64,000 nucleotides of DNA, taken from positions 1 through 64,000 of the forward strand of contig NZ_NFLQ01000009.1 in assembly GCF_002160985.1 (NCBI RefSeq), read 5' to 3'. Each line of letters opens with the position of its first letter. Within the stretch, counting starts at the first letter, position 1. Under the pieces are notes generated by a model. It was not told the DNA's origin, made no database searches, and saw nothing but the letters and a program-made list of their open reading frames with translations. This DNA is from Lachnoclostridium sp. An118 (GTDB lineage: Bacteria > Bacillota > Clostridia > Lachnospirales > Lachnospiraceae). Below are positions 16,647-25,910 of this stretch, piece after piece. Position numbers and translations under genes: made by a program.

Positions 16647-17084
16647 TTAAAGTTCCTCCTTTTTCTTTACGATCAGTTTCACTCCCTGTATTCCTTCTAC
16701 AGAGACGACCGTGTCCTTCGGGATCCTCCCCTCCGGCTCATCGGTCCTGGCGGACCAGGTCTCCCCGTCCACCTCCACCAGACCCTGGCTCTTTATTGTA
16801 TCGATCTCCTCCAGGACCACGCCCTGGCGCCCGATCATGCTCTCCACATTGGTGCTCTGTCTTCTGTTGTTGAAGTACTTCAGCGCTATGGGGCGCGTCA
16901 GCACAAGAAGCACGACCGACACCACCAGGAAAAGGGCTATCTGTACGACGATCCCGGCCCCCAGTATGCCGGCCAGGAAGGCCACCAGCGCACCGGCGGC
17001 AAACCAGATGGTGGTCAGTCCCAGGGTAGCTATCTCGATGACCAGAAGCACAATAAAGATAACGATCCAGTAAATTGGCGACAT
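16647..17084 (-). CDS. NfeD-family membrane protein
   Basis: A 145-residue partner of the stomatin-like protein. Three transmembrane segments fill residues of about 4-75, and an OB-fold NfeD domain follows (SMIGRQGVVLEEIDTIKSQG, then VEVDGETWSARTDE and IPKDTVVSVEGIQGVKLIV). It lacks the N-terminal ClpP-like protease domain of long NfeD proteins, so it is the short NfeD1b form. It is co-transcribed with the SPFH gene. Confidence 0.9.
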   Translation of the reverse strand: MSPIYWIVIFIVLLVIEIATLGLTTIWFAAGALVAFLAGILGAGIVVQIALFLVVSVVLLVLTRPIALKYFNNRRQSTNVESMIGRQGVVLEEIDTIKSQGLVEVDGETWSARTDEPEGRIPKDTVVSVEGIQGVKLIVKKKEEL

Positions 17085-17103
17085 GCTCCTCCCTCCTTCT
17101 TTT

Positions 17104-17931
17104 CTATCTCTCTATACTGCTTTTATCTGTTCTTCTCCTCTGTCTCCCCGCCTCAAACATGAGCACGGTCGAGGCAATGGCGACATTCAGAGACTCTACC
17201 TCTCCCTCCATGGGAATGCGGATCCAGGTGTCCGCCAGCTCCGCCACCTCCCGGCGCAGGCCGTTCCCCTCATTTCCCACAAGGAACGCGCATCCTCCTG
17301 TGTAGTCCTCCTCATCGTAGGCTCTTTTTCCCTCAAGGTGAGCGGCAAAGGTCTGTATCTCCTCCCGCCTCATCTCCTCCAGGAGTCCCGGCACATCGTC
17401 CACATACAGGCAGGGCATCCTGTAGATGGAGCCCATGGTGGAGCGGATGGTCTTCGGGTTGTACAGGTCCACACAGTCCCTGCTCAGGAAGATGCCTGTC
17501 ACCCCCGCACCCTCACCGGTGCGGACGATGGTCCCCAGGTTGCCCGGGTCCTGCAGGTTATCCAGGACGAGGAGCAGGGGCTCTCTGCGCGCCCCCGTTG
17601 GCCGCAGCAGCTTCTCCCGGGACACCCCCGGCATCCGGCCGGCCACACAGAGCACACCCTGGGGCGTCCTTGTGTCGGACACATAGTCAAAGACATGGTC
17701 GGAAAGGACCTCCGGGGCGACGCCCGCCTGCCGGGCCTTTTTATCCACCAGCTCCCTCTCCCTTTCGTAAAATGTCTCTGACACGTAGAGCTCCCGCAGC
17801 ATCTCCCCCGGGATCTCCCGGAACATGCGCAGCCCCTCCGCCAGGAAGACCTGTTCTGCGTCCCTGGCCTTTCTCTTCCTTCTGAGCGTGGCCAGTCTCT
17901 TCACTTTTGGATTTGCCGTGCTTGTGATCAT
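17104..17931 (-). CDS. TrmH/SpoU-family RNA 2'-O-methyltransferase
   Basis: A 275-residue enzyme predicted to methylate a ribose in rRNA or tRNA. The small N-terminal substrate-binding domain (ITSTANPKVKRLATLRRKRK, AEGLRMFREI) is followed by the SPOUT knot with NLQDPGNLGTIVRTGEGAG (motif 1), FLVGNEGNGLRREV (motif 2) and IPMEGEVESLNVAIAST (motif 3). This is the RlmB/YsgA-like architecture. The exact nucleotide target cannot be read from sequence. It ends 19 bases before nfeD begins. Confidence 0.88.
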   Translation of the reverse strand: MITSTANPKVKRLATLRRKRKARDAEQVFLAEGLRMFREIPGEMLRELYVSETFYERERELVDKKARQAGVAPEVLSDHVFDYVSDTRTPQGVLCVAGRMPGVSREKLLRPTGARREPLLLVLDNLQDPGNLGTIVRTGEGAGVTGIFLSRDCVDLYNPKTIRSTMGSIYRMPCLYVDDVPGLLEEMRREEIQTFAAHLEGKRAYDEEDYTGGCAFLVGNEGNGLRREVAELADTWIRIPMEGEVESLNVAIASTVLMFEAGRQRRRTDKSSIER

Positions 17932-17997
17932 GCTGCCTTCTCTCCCCTGCAGTGTTTTCCGGTCAGGCGCAAAGGGCCTCTCCCGGGTAAAATATAA

Positions 17998-18035
17998 AGG
18001 GCCGCCCGCACAACTGCATCGCTGCGCGGACGGCC
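17998..18035 (-). terminator. Terminator of the two-component system operon
   Basis: On the minus strand GGGCCGTCCGCGCA pairs with TGTGCGGGCGGCCC (two non-Watson-Crick steps) and leads into TTTATATTTT. It begins 21 bases after the response regulator stop. Confidence 0.75.
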
Positions 18036-18055
18036 CGACAGACCAGATGGATCTC

Positions 18056-18745
18056 CTACATCTTAAATCGGTAGCCCACTCCCCAGATAGTCTCTATATA
18101 CTGCGGATTAGCTGTATCCATCTCTATCTTCTCACGGATCTTCTTGATATGCACTGTGACAGTGGCGATATCTCCGATAGATTCCATGTCCCATATCTCG
18201 CTGAACAGTTCATCTTTAGTATACACATGATTAGGGTGACTTGCAAGAAAAGTCAGCAAATCAAACTCCTTTGTCGTAAAATTCTTTTCCTCCCCATTGA
18301 CCCACACTCTGCGGGCTGTGGTGTCGATCTTCAGCCCCCGTATCTCGATGACCTTGTTTGCCTCGGCGGCGCTCCCCACAAGCCGCTCATAGCGGGCCAG
18401 GTGGGCCTTCACCCGGGCCACCAGCTCGCTGGGGCTGAAGGGCTTTGTCATATAGTCGTCCGCTCCCAGTCCCAGTCCCCGTATCTTGTCAATGTCATCC
18501 TTCTTGGCCGAGACCATGATGATGGGCGTATTTTTGCTGTCCCTCACCTGGCGGCAGATCTCAAAGCCGTCCACCCCGGGCAGCATCAGGTCCAGGATGA
18601 GAAGGTTGAAATCCTCGTTCAGGGCCTTCTCCAGTCCCGTCTCCCCGTCATTGGCCACTTCCACTTCAAATCCGCTCAGCTCCAGATAGTCCTTCTCCAG
18701 ATCCGCAATGGCCTCTTCGTCTTCCACGATCAGTATCTTATTCAT
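18056..18745 (-). CDS. OmpR-family response regulator
   Basis: A 229-residue transcription regulator. The receiver domain has IVEDEEAI (acidic pocket), LLILDLMLPGVDG with the phospho-acceptor aspartate near residue 52, MVSAK and the KPFSP lysine. The C-terminal winged helix (about residues 130-229) has FTTKEFDLLTFLASHPN and VTVHIKKIREKIE. Its start overlaps the end of the sensor kinase gene by 8 bases, so they form a cognate pair. Signal and targets are unknown. Confidence 0.92.
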   Translation of the reverse strand: MNKILIVEDEEAIADLEKDYLELSGFEVEVANDGETGLEKALNEDFNLLILDLMLPGVDGFEICRQVRDSKNTPIIMVSAKKDDIDKIRGLGLGADDYMTKPFSPSELVARVKAHLARYERLVGSAAEANKVIEIRGLKIDTTARRVWVNGEEKNFTTKEFDLLTFLASHPNHVYTKDELFSEIWDMESIGDIATVTVHIKKIREKIEMDTANPQYIETIWGVGYRFKM

Positions 18746-20234
18746 TTACCGGCACCTCCTGATATTTCCGGAGGACAAAATACATGGTCGTCCCCGTGCC
18801 TTCCCGGCTGGTGGCCCATATTTTTCCTCCATGATCTTCTATGATCTTCTTCACAACGGAAAGCCCGATCCCGCTTCCCCCCTTGGACGAATTCCGGGAT
18901 ACGTCCGTCCTGTAAAACCTCTCGAATATATTGGTCAGGTCCTTGGCCGCGATGCCGCAGCCGTTGTCCTCCAGCTCCACCTGGACGAAATCCCCCACGT
19001 CCTTGACCCGCAGGTTGATCTTGCCCTTGGGCTTGTCCATATACTTCAGAGAGTTATTGATGATATTGTGGATGACCCGCCTGATCTGCTCCGCGTCCGC
19101 AATGACCTTCACGTCCTCCTCCACATAGTTGAAATAGCCGAACTCCACAGCTCTTTCCTCCAGCTCCAGGGCCAGGTCCTCGGCGCAGTCGTCAAAGTAA
19201 TCGTTGACCGAGATCGTGTCAAAATTGTAGGGGATACGGTTCGTGTCTATCTTTGAGTAGAAGGTCAGCTCGTTGATGAGGGTATCCATCTCCCCCGCCT
19301 TGTTGTAGATCGTGCGGATGTATTTCTCCAGCTTTTCCGGCGTATCCGCCACGCCGTCCATGATCCCCTCCGCATAGCCCTTGATGGTGGTCACGGGGGT
19401 CTTCAGGTCGTGGGAAATGTTGCTGATGAGCTCCTTGTTCTCCTTGTCGAAGGCCAGCTTTTCCTCCGCGTTGGCCTTCAGCCTCCTGCGCATCTCCTCG
19501 AAGTCGTGGCAGAGCTGCCCCAGCTCATCGTCTGTCTCCCACTTCATCTCAAAGTCCAGGTTGCCCTCTTTGATATTCTGAGCCGCCTGCTGCATCCGCT
19601 CCAGGGGCCGCATGACAGTCCGGTAGATCCAGAGCACCAGCACTGCCGCCGTGAAGACGAGCACCAGGGCAATGACCACCAGCACATCCACCGCAAACTC
19701 CCGTATCTCCGGTATCATGTCCCCCACATCCGTGACGATAAAGGCGCTGCCGTCGCTGCCGTCGGTGTACTGGAAGTCAACCTGCTTCACAAGGATCTGT
19801 ACCCTGCCCCCGAAATACAGGCCCGCGTCAGAGGTGGTCTCCGTATTCCCGTAGGGCGGCAGCTTGCCCAGCACGTTGTCCAGGCTCTGCACCTTCTCGC
19901 CCATGTAGGTGATGGTGTCGCCCTTGCGCACGATGAGACAGGACTTCTTGTCCGCCAGCGTATCGTTAAATTCAGCCAGGTAGGTGGCGTCCTCCAGCTT
20001 GTCCGGCTCTGTCTCCGCCGTCTTCCTCAGCTGGCTGCAGGGCTCCACCGTGAGCTGCCCCAGCACCTGCACCGGGTTGGTCAGCACCTCCAGGGTGGTC
20101 CCCGTCAGCCCGTAGGTCTTCTCAATGGAGCTTATCTGGTAGCTTCCCAGCAGGAGGATGAACAGGGATGTGAGCACCACAGGCACCATGATAACTGTAA
20201 AAAACGCAATGATCAGTCGGGTCTTAAACTTCAT
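18738..20234 (-). CDS. Sensor histidine kinase with extracytoplasmic domain and HAMP
   Basis: A 498-residue membrane kinase. Helices at about residues 7-27 and 160-182 flank a roughly 130-residue outside sensor domain, followed by HAMP (MRPLERMQQAAQNIKEGNL), the H box NISHDLKTPVTTIKGY, the N box NNSLKY, and the G boxes DNGCGI and GGSGIGLSVVKKI. I use the ATG at 20234 with GGAGG 7 bases upstream; a longer frame runs back into the metK terminator. It overlaps the response regulator gene by 8 bases. Confidence 0.9.
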   Translation of the reverse strand: MKFKTRLIIAFFTVIMVPVVLTSLFILLLGSYQISSIEKTYGLTGTTLEVLTNPVQVLGQLTVEPCSQLRKTAETEPDKLEDATYLAEFNDTLADKKSCLIVRKGDTITYMGEKVQSLDNVLGKLPPYGNTETTSDAGLYFGGRVQILVKQVDFQYTDGSDGSAFIVTDVGDMIPEIREFAVDVLVVIALVLVFTAAVLVLWIYRTVMRPLERMQQAAQNIKEGNLDFEMKWETDDELGQLCHDFEEMRRRLKANAEEKLAFDKENKELISNISHDLKTPVTTIKGYAEGIMDGVADTPEKLEKYIRTIYNKAGEMDTLINELTFYSKIDTNRIPYNFDTISVNDYFDDCAEDLALELEERAVEFGYFNYVEEDVKVIADAEQIRRVIHNIINNSLKYMDKPKGKINLRVKDVGDFVQVELEDNGCGIAAKDLTNIFERFYRTDVSRNSSKGGSGIGLSVVKKIIEDHGGKIWATSREGTGTTMYFVLRKYQEVPVNE

Positions 20235-20263
20235 AGCATAAACCTCCGCTGTTATTTTAGCAT

Positions 20264-20292
20264 AAAAAGAGCGCTTTCCCAAAAAAGCGCTC
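20264..20292 (-). terminator. Terminator of metK
   Basis: Minus-strand GAGCGCTTT and AAAGCGCTC form a perfect stem followed by TTTTTATG, 60 bases after the metK stop. Confidence 0.8.
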
Positions 20293-20351
20293 ATAAATTT
20301 TTATAAATTTTTTATAAATACGCTGACAGGTCTTTACAGACATCCCGGTCT

Positions 20352-21539
20352 CTACAGATACTTCTTCAGCTCCTCCGCCTTGTCCGTCTTCTCCCAGGGC
20401 AGGTCTATGTCTGTGCGTCCAAAGTGCCCGTAGGCGGCTGTCTGCTTGTATATGGGCCTCCTCAGATCCAGCATCCGGATAATGCCGGCAGGGCGGAGGT
20501 CAAAGTTCTCCCGTATCATCTCCACGATCCTCTCGTCGGACAGCTTTCCTGTCCCGAAGGTATCCACCATGACAGATGTGGGATGGGCCACGCCGATGGC
20601 GTAGGAGAGCTGTATCTCGCACTTCTTCGCGATCCCGGCAGCCACGATGTTCTTGGCTACATACCTGGCCGCGTAGGCCGCGGAGCGGTCCACCTTTGTG
20701 CAGTCCTTCCCGGAGAAGGCGCCGCCGCCGTGGCGGGCCATGCCGCCGTATGTGTCCACGATGATCTTGCGTCCTGTCAGTCCGCTGTCCCCGTGGGGGC
20801 CGCCGATGACAAACCGGCCTGTCGGGTTGATGAAGAATTTCGTGTGTTCATCTGTCATCCCTTCCGGTATCACAGTGTCAAACACATATTTTCTGATATC
20901 CTCATGGATCTGCTCCTGGGACACATCCGGGTCGTGCTGGGTGGACAGGACCACCGCCTCCAGTCTCGCGGGGACTCCGTTCTCATCGTACTCCACAGTC
21001 ACCTGGGTCTTGCCGTCCGGGCGGAGGTAGGGAAGCGTTCCGTCCTTCCTCACTTCCGTCAGCCTCCTGGCCAGCTTGTGGGCCAGGGCTGCTGAGTAGG
21101 GCATCATCTCCGGCGTCTCGTCTGTGGCGTATCCGAACATCATGCCCTGGTCACCGGCGCCGATGGCGTCCAGCTCCTCCTCGGACATCCCGTTTTCCTT
21201 CGCCTCCAGCGCCTTGTCCACACCCATGGCAATGTCGGAGGACTGCTCGTCGATGGCAGTGATGACGCCGCAGGTGTCCGCGTCAAAGCCGTATTTCCCT
21301 CTCGTGTACCCTATTTCTCTGACTGTGTCCCGGACAAGCTTCTGGATATCCACGTAGGCGTTTGTGGTGATCTCGCCCATGACGAGCACAAGTCCTGTGG
21401 TGGTGCATGTCTCGCAGGCCACGCGGCTCATGGGATCCTGCTCGATGAGGGCATCCAGGATGGCGTCTGATATCTGATCGCACATTTTATCCGGATGGCC
21501 CTCGGTTACTGACTCTGATGTAAATAATCTTTTTTCCAT
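20352..21539 (-). CDS. metK: S-adenosylmethionine synthetase
   Basis: A 395-residue enzyme that makes SAM from methionine and ATP. Signature motifs are [17 protein letters not shown] near the N-terminus, [12 protein letters not shown] and [19 protein letters not shown] (the P-loop-like GGGAFSxKD). I take the ATG at 21539 with AAAGGAGAG upstream; the longer frame would start inside the riboswitch terminator. The S-box leader at 21584-21737 shows that SAM switches the gene off. Confidence 0.96.
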   Translation of the reverse strand: MEKRLFTSESVTEGHPDKMCDQISDAILDALIEQDPMSRVACETCTTTGLVLVMGEITTNAYVDIQKLVRDTVREIGYTRGKYGFDADTCGVITAIDEQSSDIAMGVDKALEAKENGMSEEELDAIGAGDQGMMFGYATDETPEMMPYSAALAHKLARRLTEVRKDGTLPYLRPDGKTQVTVEYDENGVPARLEAVVLSTQHDPDVSQEQIHEDIRKYVFDTVIPEGMTDEHTKFFINPTGRFVIGGPHGDSGLTGRKIIVDTYGGMARHGGGAFSGKDCTKVDRSAAYAARYVAKNIVAAGIAKKCEIQLSYAIGVAHPTSVMVDTFGTGKLSDERIVEMIRENFDLRPAGIIRMLDLRRPIYKQTAAYGHFGRTDIDLPWEKTDKAEELKKYL

Positions 21540-21583
21540 TGTCCTCTCCTTTTCTTTTCTCCTGTTCATCTCCTGTGCATAGG

Positions 21584-21620
21584 GCAAAAAATAAGTCCGC
21601 TTATCAGGAATAAGCGGACT
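21584..21620 (-). terminator. Riboswitch-controlled terminator of metK
   Basis: Minus-strand AGTCCGCTTAT and ATAAGCGGACT are a perfect 11-bp stem around 5 bases, followed by T residues. It is the off-state element of the S-box, 45 bases before metK. Confidence 0.85.
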
Positions 21621-21639
21621 GTTATATACCCAACAAACC

Positions 21640-21737
21640 CTCTTATTGTTCGATCACTCGCTCAGGTTGGCACCTTCCGTCGCCGGGGTTGCCGCAGCTT
21701 CACAGGTCCTTTGTACCTCCACTGCTCTGAATAAGAG
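21640..21737 (-). promoter_or_regulatory. SAM-I (S-box) riboswitch aptamer
   Basis: On the minus strand CTCTTATTCAGAGCAGTGGA opens the aptamer, then GACCTGTGAAGCTGCGGCAA and GGAAGGTGCCAACCTGAGCG follow, and AATAAGAG closes helix P1 with CTCTTATT. These are the conserved S-box core segments, including the kink-turn and pseudoknot strands. It lies directly upstream of metK. Confidence 0.95.
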
Positions 21738-21784
21738 AAATTTTCTTTATTTACTGTTTTTATATCGCTAAAGATACAATAGCT

Positions 21785-21813
21785 ACTTTACATTCTTTTC
21801 CGCCGGAAGTCAA
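21785..21813 (-). promoter_or_regulatory. Promoter of the metK leader
   Basis: Minus-strand TTGACT, a 17-base spacer and TAAAGT, about 40 bases upstream of the S-box aptamer. Confidence 0.55.
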
Positions 21814-21830
21814 GCACTTTCCGACACTTT

Positions 21831-23123
21831 TCAGCTGACCTTCAGCATGAACTTGCGGATCTCCTTCTCCGTGGACACCTTTTCGATGACCGCGCCCAGG
21901 CTCCGCAGCTTCTCCTCAAAGCGCTCGTAGCCTCTCTGGATATAGACGATGTCGTCCACAATAGTGATGCCGTCCGCGGCCAGTCCCGCAATGCACAGCG
22001 CAGCTCCCGCCCGGAGGTCAGGCGCGCTCACCCTTGCGCCGGAGAATTTTTCCACGCCCTCGATGGTGGCGGAATTTCCTTCTATCTTCACACTGGCTCC
22101 CATCCGGGCCAGCTCATCCAGGTATTTGAACCTGTTCTCAAAAATACTCTCCGTAATGGTACTTGTCCCCTCGCACAGGGCCAGGGTCACACCGATCTGG
22201 GGCTGCATGTCTGTCGGGAAGCCCGGGTAGGGAAGGGTCTTCACATGGGTACATTTCAGTCTTCCCTTGGAGACTACCCGCACCGCGTCGTCAAACTCCT
22301 CCACCTCGCACCCGATCTCCAGCAGCTTGGCTGTCGTCGCCTCCAGATGCTTGGGAATAACATTCATGACCGTCACATCGCCCTGCGTAGCCGCAGCCGC
22401 GAACATAAAGGTGCCCGCCTCGATCTGGTCCGGGATGACGGAGTACTCTGTCCGGTGCAGTCTCTGGACGCCCCTTATCCTGATGACATCTGTCCCGGCG
22501 CCCCTGATATTTGCGCCCATGCTGTTGAGGAAGTTGGCCACATCCACAACATGGGGCTCCTTTGCCACATTTTCCAGGATGGTCAGGCCCTCGGCCATGG
22601 CCGCGGCCATCATCACGTTGATGGTAGCTCCCACGCTGACCACGTCAAAATAGATGTGCTTGCCCACCAGCCTGGATGCCTCGGCGATGATCTTGCCGTG
22701 CTCGATCTCCACTTCCGCTCCCAGGGCACGGAATCCCTTGAGATGCTGGTCAATGGGCCGGCTGCCGATGTTGCAGCCTCCGGGGAGGGCCACCTCCGCC
22801 CGCTTATATTTTCCAAGGAGGGCTCCCAGCAGATAGTAGGAGGCCCGTATCTTCTTGATATAGTCGTACTCGATATCGACGCTCGTCACGCCTTTGCCGT
22901 TGATCTTCACTGTGTGCCGGTCCACCCTGTGCACCATCGCTCCGATTCCCGCAATAGCGTCCAGAAGCACATTGATGTCATTGACATCCGGAAGATTATC
23001 GATCATCACAGTTTCATCGCTCATGATTGCAGCCGCAAGAATAGCAAGGGCCGCATTCTTTGCTCCGCCTATCTCCACTTCGCCAACAAGCGGGTTGCCG
23101 CCTTTAATAATATATTGTTCCAT
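21831..23123 (-). CDS. murA: UDP-N-acetylglucosamine 1-carboxyvinyltransferase
   Basis: A 430-residue enzyme for the first committed step of peptidoglycan synthesis. EPSP-synthase-type repeats are clear: GGNPLVGEVEIGGAKNAALA at the start, ALPGGCNIGSRPIDQH with the PEP-binding cysteine that fosfomycin attacks, AGTDVIRIRGV and PGFPTDMQPQ. The C-terminus has DLRAGAALCIAGLAADG. A GAGGTG site precedes the ATG. Transcribed from the promoter at 23322-23349 with a leader of about 190 bases. Confidence 0.95.
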   Translation of the reverse strand: MEQYIIKGGNPLVGEVEIGGAKNAALAILAAAIMSDETVMIDNLPDVNDINVLLDAIAGIGAMVHRVDRHTVKINGKGVTSVDIEYDYIKKIRASYYLLGALLGKYKRAEVALPGGCNIGSRPIDQHLKGFRALGAEVEIEHGKIIAEASRLVGKHIYFDVVSVGATINVMMAAAMAEGLTILENVAKEPHVVDVANFLNSMGANIRGAGTDVIRIRGVQRLHRTEYSVIPDQIEAGTFMFAAAATQGDVTVMNVIPKHLEATTAKLLEIGCEVEEFDDAVRVVSKGRLKCTHVKTLPYPGFPTDMQPQIGVTLALCEGTSTITESIFENRFKYLDELARMGASVKIEGNSATIEGVEKFSGARVSAPDLRAGAALCIAGLAADGITIVDDIVYIQRGYERFEEKLRSLGAVIEKVSTEKEIRKFMLKVS

Positions 23124-23321
23124 ACTGCACCTCGATCATACTCTCATTCTCCGCCCTCACCGGCGAAGCCCGATTTTCTTAAATATTTACGATATTTCTA
23201 TATATTTTCAACAGATGATACTCTTATTATCTCTCAATTCCGCCTCAGGATGCATGGGAGTGATATCCTTATCCGGAACATTTTCCTTCCCTCATGCCTC
23301 CGCGCAAAATCTGCCTTCATC

Positions 23322-23349
23322 ATTATATCACATAAGACCGGTTTGTAAA
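23322..23349 (-). promoter_or_regulatory. Promoter of murA
   Basis: Minus-strand TTTACA, a 16-base spacer and TATAAT; the remaining 23124-23321 leader holds no structure that I can name. Confidence 0.6.
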
Positions 23350-23415
23350 ACATTTTTTACAACTACGTAAAATTTCTGTAACATTTCACTATATGACCCG
23401 CGCATCCGGCCTGTG

Positions 23416-23913
23416 TTATTTTTCTAAAACGTTTAAAACTTTACCAATAGTTTCCTCCAATGTCAACCCATCTTCGCAAATTGTAATATCTGCATATTTT
23501 TCAAACAGGGCCCTCCGTTCCTCGTACAGCTCCCGGAGCGTCTGTCCCTCCTTCAGGGCAACCCCTCTTTTGCGGGGGTCTCCGATGCGGTCTTTGATCG
23601 TCTCGTATGACACCTGGAGGTACACGACCTTTCCGATCTTTTTATAGTGCTCCATGGCGTTCCGGCAGTAGACTACGCTCCCGCCCGGCGAGATGATGCA
23701 GCGCGTTGCCTCCACCTGGGCGTTTATCCGGTCCTCCACCTCCAGGAAGCCTTCCGTCCCGCGCTCCTCGATGATCTCGTGCAGGAGCTTCTTCTCCCTC
23801 TCCTGTATGAGAAGGTCCACGTCCAGGAAACCGTAGCCCAGCCGCTTTGCCGCCACAACTCCCACTGTGCTCTTTCCGGCTGCCGGCATTCCGATAAAAA
23901 TGATATTATCCAT
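23416..23913 (-). CDS. aroK: Shikimate-kinase-like P-loop kinase
   Basis: A 165-residue small-molecule kinase. FIGMPAAGKSTVGVVAAKRLG is the P-loop, DVDLLIQEREKK the DxD-like segment, and DRIGDPRKRGV the lid region. It fits shikimate kinase, which feeds chorismate synthesis, in size and order. Two details are off: the usual GGG loop reads SPGGSVVY and the substrate arginine motif is altered (EVEDRINAQ). It could therefore be a paralogue with another substrate. I use the ATG at 23913, with AAGGAGAGG upstream. Confidence 0.75.
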   Translation of the reverse strand: MDNIIFIGMPAAGKSTVGVVAAKRLGYGFLDVDLLIQEREKKLLHEIIEERGTEGFLEVEDRINAQVEATRCIISPGGSVVYCRNAMEHYKKIGKVVYLQVSYETIKDRIGDPRKRGVALKEGQTLRELYEERRALFEKYADITICEDGLTLEETIGKVLNVLEK

Positions 23914-24062
23914 ACTCCTCTCCTTCTCTCCCTGTGTCTCCCCTTGTGCGGCGCGTCTCCCCCGCGCCGCGGTCCCACATTTTCTTTCGCACATTATAGC
24001 ACGCCCGGGCCGCATTTGTCCACGGTCCATCTCCGCCTATCTGTATGTGTTATTATATGCCA

Positions 24063-24096
24063 AAAGGAGGCTGCCCGTCACCGGGGCGCCTCCTTT
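24063..24096 (-). terminator. Probable terminator of sigI-rsgI
   Basis: AAAGGAGG-GCCC and GGGGC-CCTCCTTT form a stem with a 6-base loop, 21 bases after the rsgI stop; on the minus strand it is followed by only four T residues (TTTTGG). Confidence 0.55.
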
Positions 24097-24117
24097 CACC
24101 CTGTCCGCCTTTTTCTC

Positions 24118-24975
24118 TCAGTCGTCGCCGTCGTCATCCCCGTCATCGTCGTCGCCGTCATCCCCGTCGTCATCTCCATATCCGCTGTCGCCGTCATCAT
24201 CTGACACCGGCGGCTGTACCGCCTGCGGAGTCTCCGCGGCAGGGGCGGCAGGAGCAGACGGGGCAGCCGGAGAGGCAGGGGCCTGCTGTGCGCCTTCCGC
24301 ATCCTCCTGCGCAGGAGCTGTCTGCTGCGGGGCCGGGATCGTGACGCTCTCCGTCTCCTCCTGTATCACTTTCTCCTCCGGATCGGTGGAGATCACAACG
24401 CGGATGCTGTGATCTGCCAGATGCTCTTCCAGCTCACTTTTCATCCTCCGCTCTGTGTCCTCGACCCACTGTGCGCTTTCAGCCTCGGCTGTCAGGGCAA
24501 TCTGCCCTCCCTCCTCCAGGAACTGCATCTCGACGGCCAGGTCCGCCAGCTCGTCGGCCGCCTCATATCGGTCTTTCCCCCCGTAATCGTAGCCTTCCAC
24601 AAGAGCCTCCCCATCGGCATTGGTCCCGGTCAGCCCCACGACTCTCCCCGACCTGCTGATCTCCATCTCCACTCCCGGGTTTATCTCCATCTGCAGAGTG
24701 CCATAGGGCACAAATACATATCTGTACTGCTGTACCCCCAGCACCGCCAGGGCGACGCAGGCCGCCAGGCTGACCGCCGTCCGCAGCGCGCGTCTGCGCC
24801 GCCTCCTCTTATCCTGGGGATACTCGATCAGGATGGCCGTGTCGATCCTATCCCCCCTCTCATATCCGCAGTTGGCAGCCTTCAGAAACCGGCCCTCGCT
24901 GTCCAGAAGGACCACGTAGGCAGGATGTGTCTCCATAACCAGGTATGTTGTCTTCTCTCCCATATCAAGCTCCAT
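24118..24975 (-). CDS. rsgI: RsgI-like anti-sigma factor with Asp/Gly-rich extracellular tail
   Basis: A 285-residue membrane anti-sigma factor for the SigI protein coded just before it. Residues 1-50 match the cytoplasmic RsgI_N domain (TTYLVMETHPAYVVLLDSEG, FLKAANCGYERGD). A basic patch (KRRRRRR) and one transmembrane helix (about 65-82) follow. The outside part has the RsgI middle domain (MEINPGVEMEISRSGRVVGL, TGTNADGEALV), an Ala/Pro-rich linker, and a tail made almost only of D, G, S and Y with one GDSGY. I start at the ATG at 24975, which overlaps the end of sigI by 11 bases. No glycan-binding or protease domain is present, unlike many RsgI proteins. Confidence 0.85.
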   Translation of the reverse strand: MELDMGEKTTYLVMETHPAYVVLLDSEGRFLKAANCGYERGDRIDTAILIEYPQDKRRRRRRALRTAVSLAACVALAVLGVQQYRYVFVPYGTLQMEINPGVEMEISRSGRVVGLTGTNADGEALVEGYDYGGKDRYEAADELADLAVEMQFLEEGGQIALTAEAESAQWVEDTERRMKSELEEHLADHSIRVVISTDPEEKVIQEETESVTIPAPQQTAPAQEDAEGAQQAPASPAAPSAPAAPAAETPQAVQPPVSDDDGDSGYGDDDGDDGDDDDGDDDGDD

Positions 24976-25738
24976 TCTCTCTGCTCCCCTCCGACGCCGG
25001 GCCGTCTGCCGCTCCCGGCCCATCGGAGGACGACAGGTGATACAAATGCCCTCTGATGATCTCATAGCCGTTTGTGAATGCCAGCAGCACCGCTACCAGA
25101 TATTTCCTGTGTCTCTCCATCGTCTTCCTCTCCACGCCGGAGGCCCGGGCAAGCGCCGTCACAGGCAGCTTCCCTGTCCCCAGCAGCTCGTCGAGCAGAG
25201 CGGGGGCCCTCCTGGCTGCCGCAAGCACCCTCTGGCAGGCCGCCAGCGTGCGGCCCTGCCGCGGGCAATTGTCCGCCACCTCCGGGAAAGAGATCCCGAA
25301 TTCCAGGAGTTTTCTCTCAAATTCATCAATCTCTTCCCTGACTGCGCTCCTGTCGTGCAGTGCCTGGATTTCGTTCCTGGAGTCCTCCAGCATGTCGATC
25401 TTCAGCGTCTCCGCGTCATCCTCCACCGCCTCATGCAGAGAGGACAGATGGGCGTGTCTTCTCTCTTTTCTGTAGTGGTCTATCAGGCGGTTCCTGATCC
25501 CCCTTGCAGAGTAAGAAAGAAAGGCACCCTTTCCTTTCTCATATCCGAGGATCGACTCATAAAACGCGAGCATGGCCACGCTGAACTCCTCATCTCTCCC
25601 CTCAGCCGGGGGCCGGTTCAGGAACTTTGCCGTCTCAGCGCGTATAAATCCCATATACTGCCGGATGAGCCCGTCGGCCGCGTCCGGGTCCGACTTGGCG
25701 GCATACACCTGGTCTATGATCTCGTGTCCTTCCTTCAT
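24965..25738 (-). CDS. sigI: SigI-family RNA polymerase sigma factor
   Basis: A 257-residue alternative sigma factor. The region 2 segment has FSVAMLAFYESILGYEKGKG, AFLSYSARGIRNRLIDHYRK and RRHAHLSS, the SigI pattern. The C-terminal domain (LPVTALARASGVERKTMERH then RKYLVAVLLAFTNGYEIIRGH) is the SigI-specific helical DNA-binding end. It is coupled to rsgI by an 11-base overlap. An ACCCC ... CGTATTCT motif in front of the gene suggests that SigI turns on its own operon. In relatives SigI answers heat, envelope or polysaccharide signals. Confidence 0.9.
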   Translation of the reverse strand: MKEGHEIIDQVYAAKSDPDAADGLIRQYMGFIRAETAKFLNRPPAEGRDEEFSVAMLAFYESILGYEKGKGAFLSYSARGIRNRLIDHYRKERRHAHLSSLHEAVEDDAETLKIDMLEDSRNEIQALHDRSAVREEIDEFERKLLEFGISFPEVADNCPRQGRTLAACQRVLAAARRAPALLDELLGTGKLPVTALARASGVERKTMERHRKYLVAVLLAFTNGYEIIRGHLYHLSSSDGPGAADGPASEGSRENGA

Positions 25739-25760
25739 CCGTTTACCCTCCTCATTATAT

Positions 25761-25793
25761 AGAATACGAAGAACATGTTTTATATTCCGGGGT
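25761..25793 (-). promoter_or_regulatory. SigI-type promoter of sigI-rsgI
   Basis: On the minus strand GACCCCG is followed 20 bases after ACCCC by CGTATTCT. The ACCCC/CG[A or T]A pairing is the known SigI promoter style. The same two blocks occur on the plus strand at 25911-25942. Confidence 0.65.
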
Positions 25794-25910
25794 CTGAAAA
25801 CGCAATTATTACTAAATATACTTTTCGCTCTTTAAATCCGTGTTATATGCATGTTAAATCCAGGTAAATTTCTCCTTCTTTTTCCAAAAAATATAACTTT
25901 TTTATTTCCG

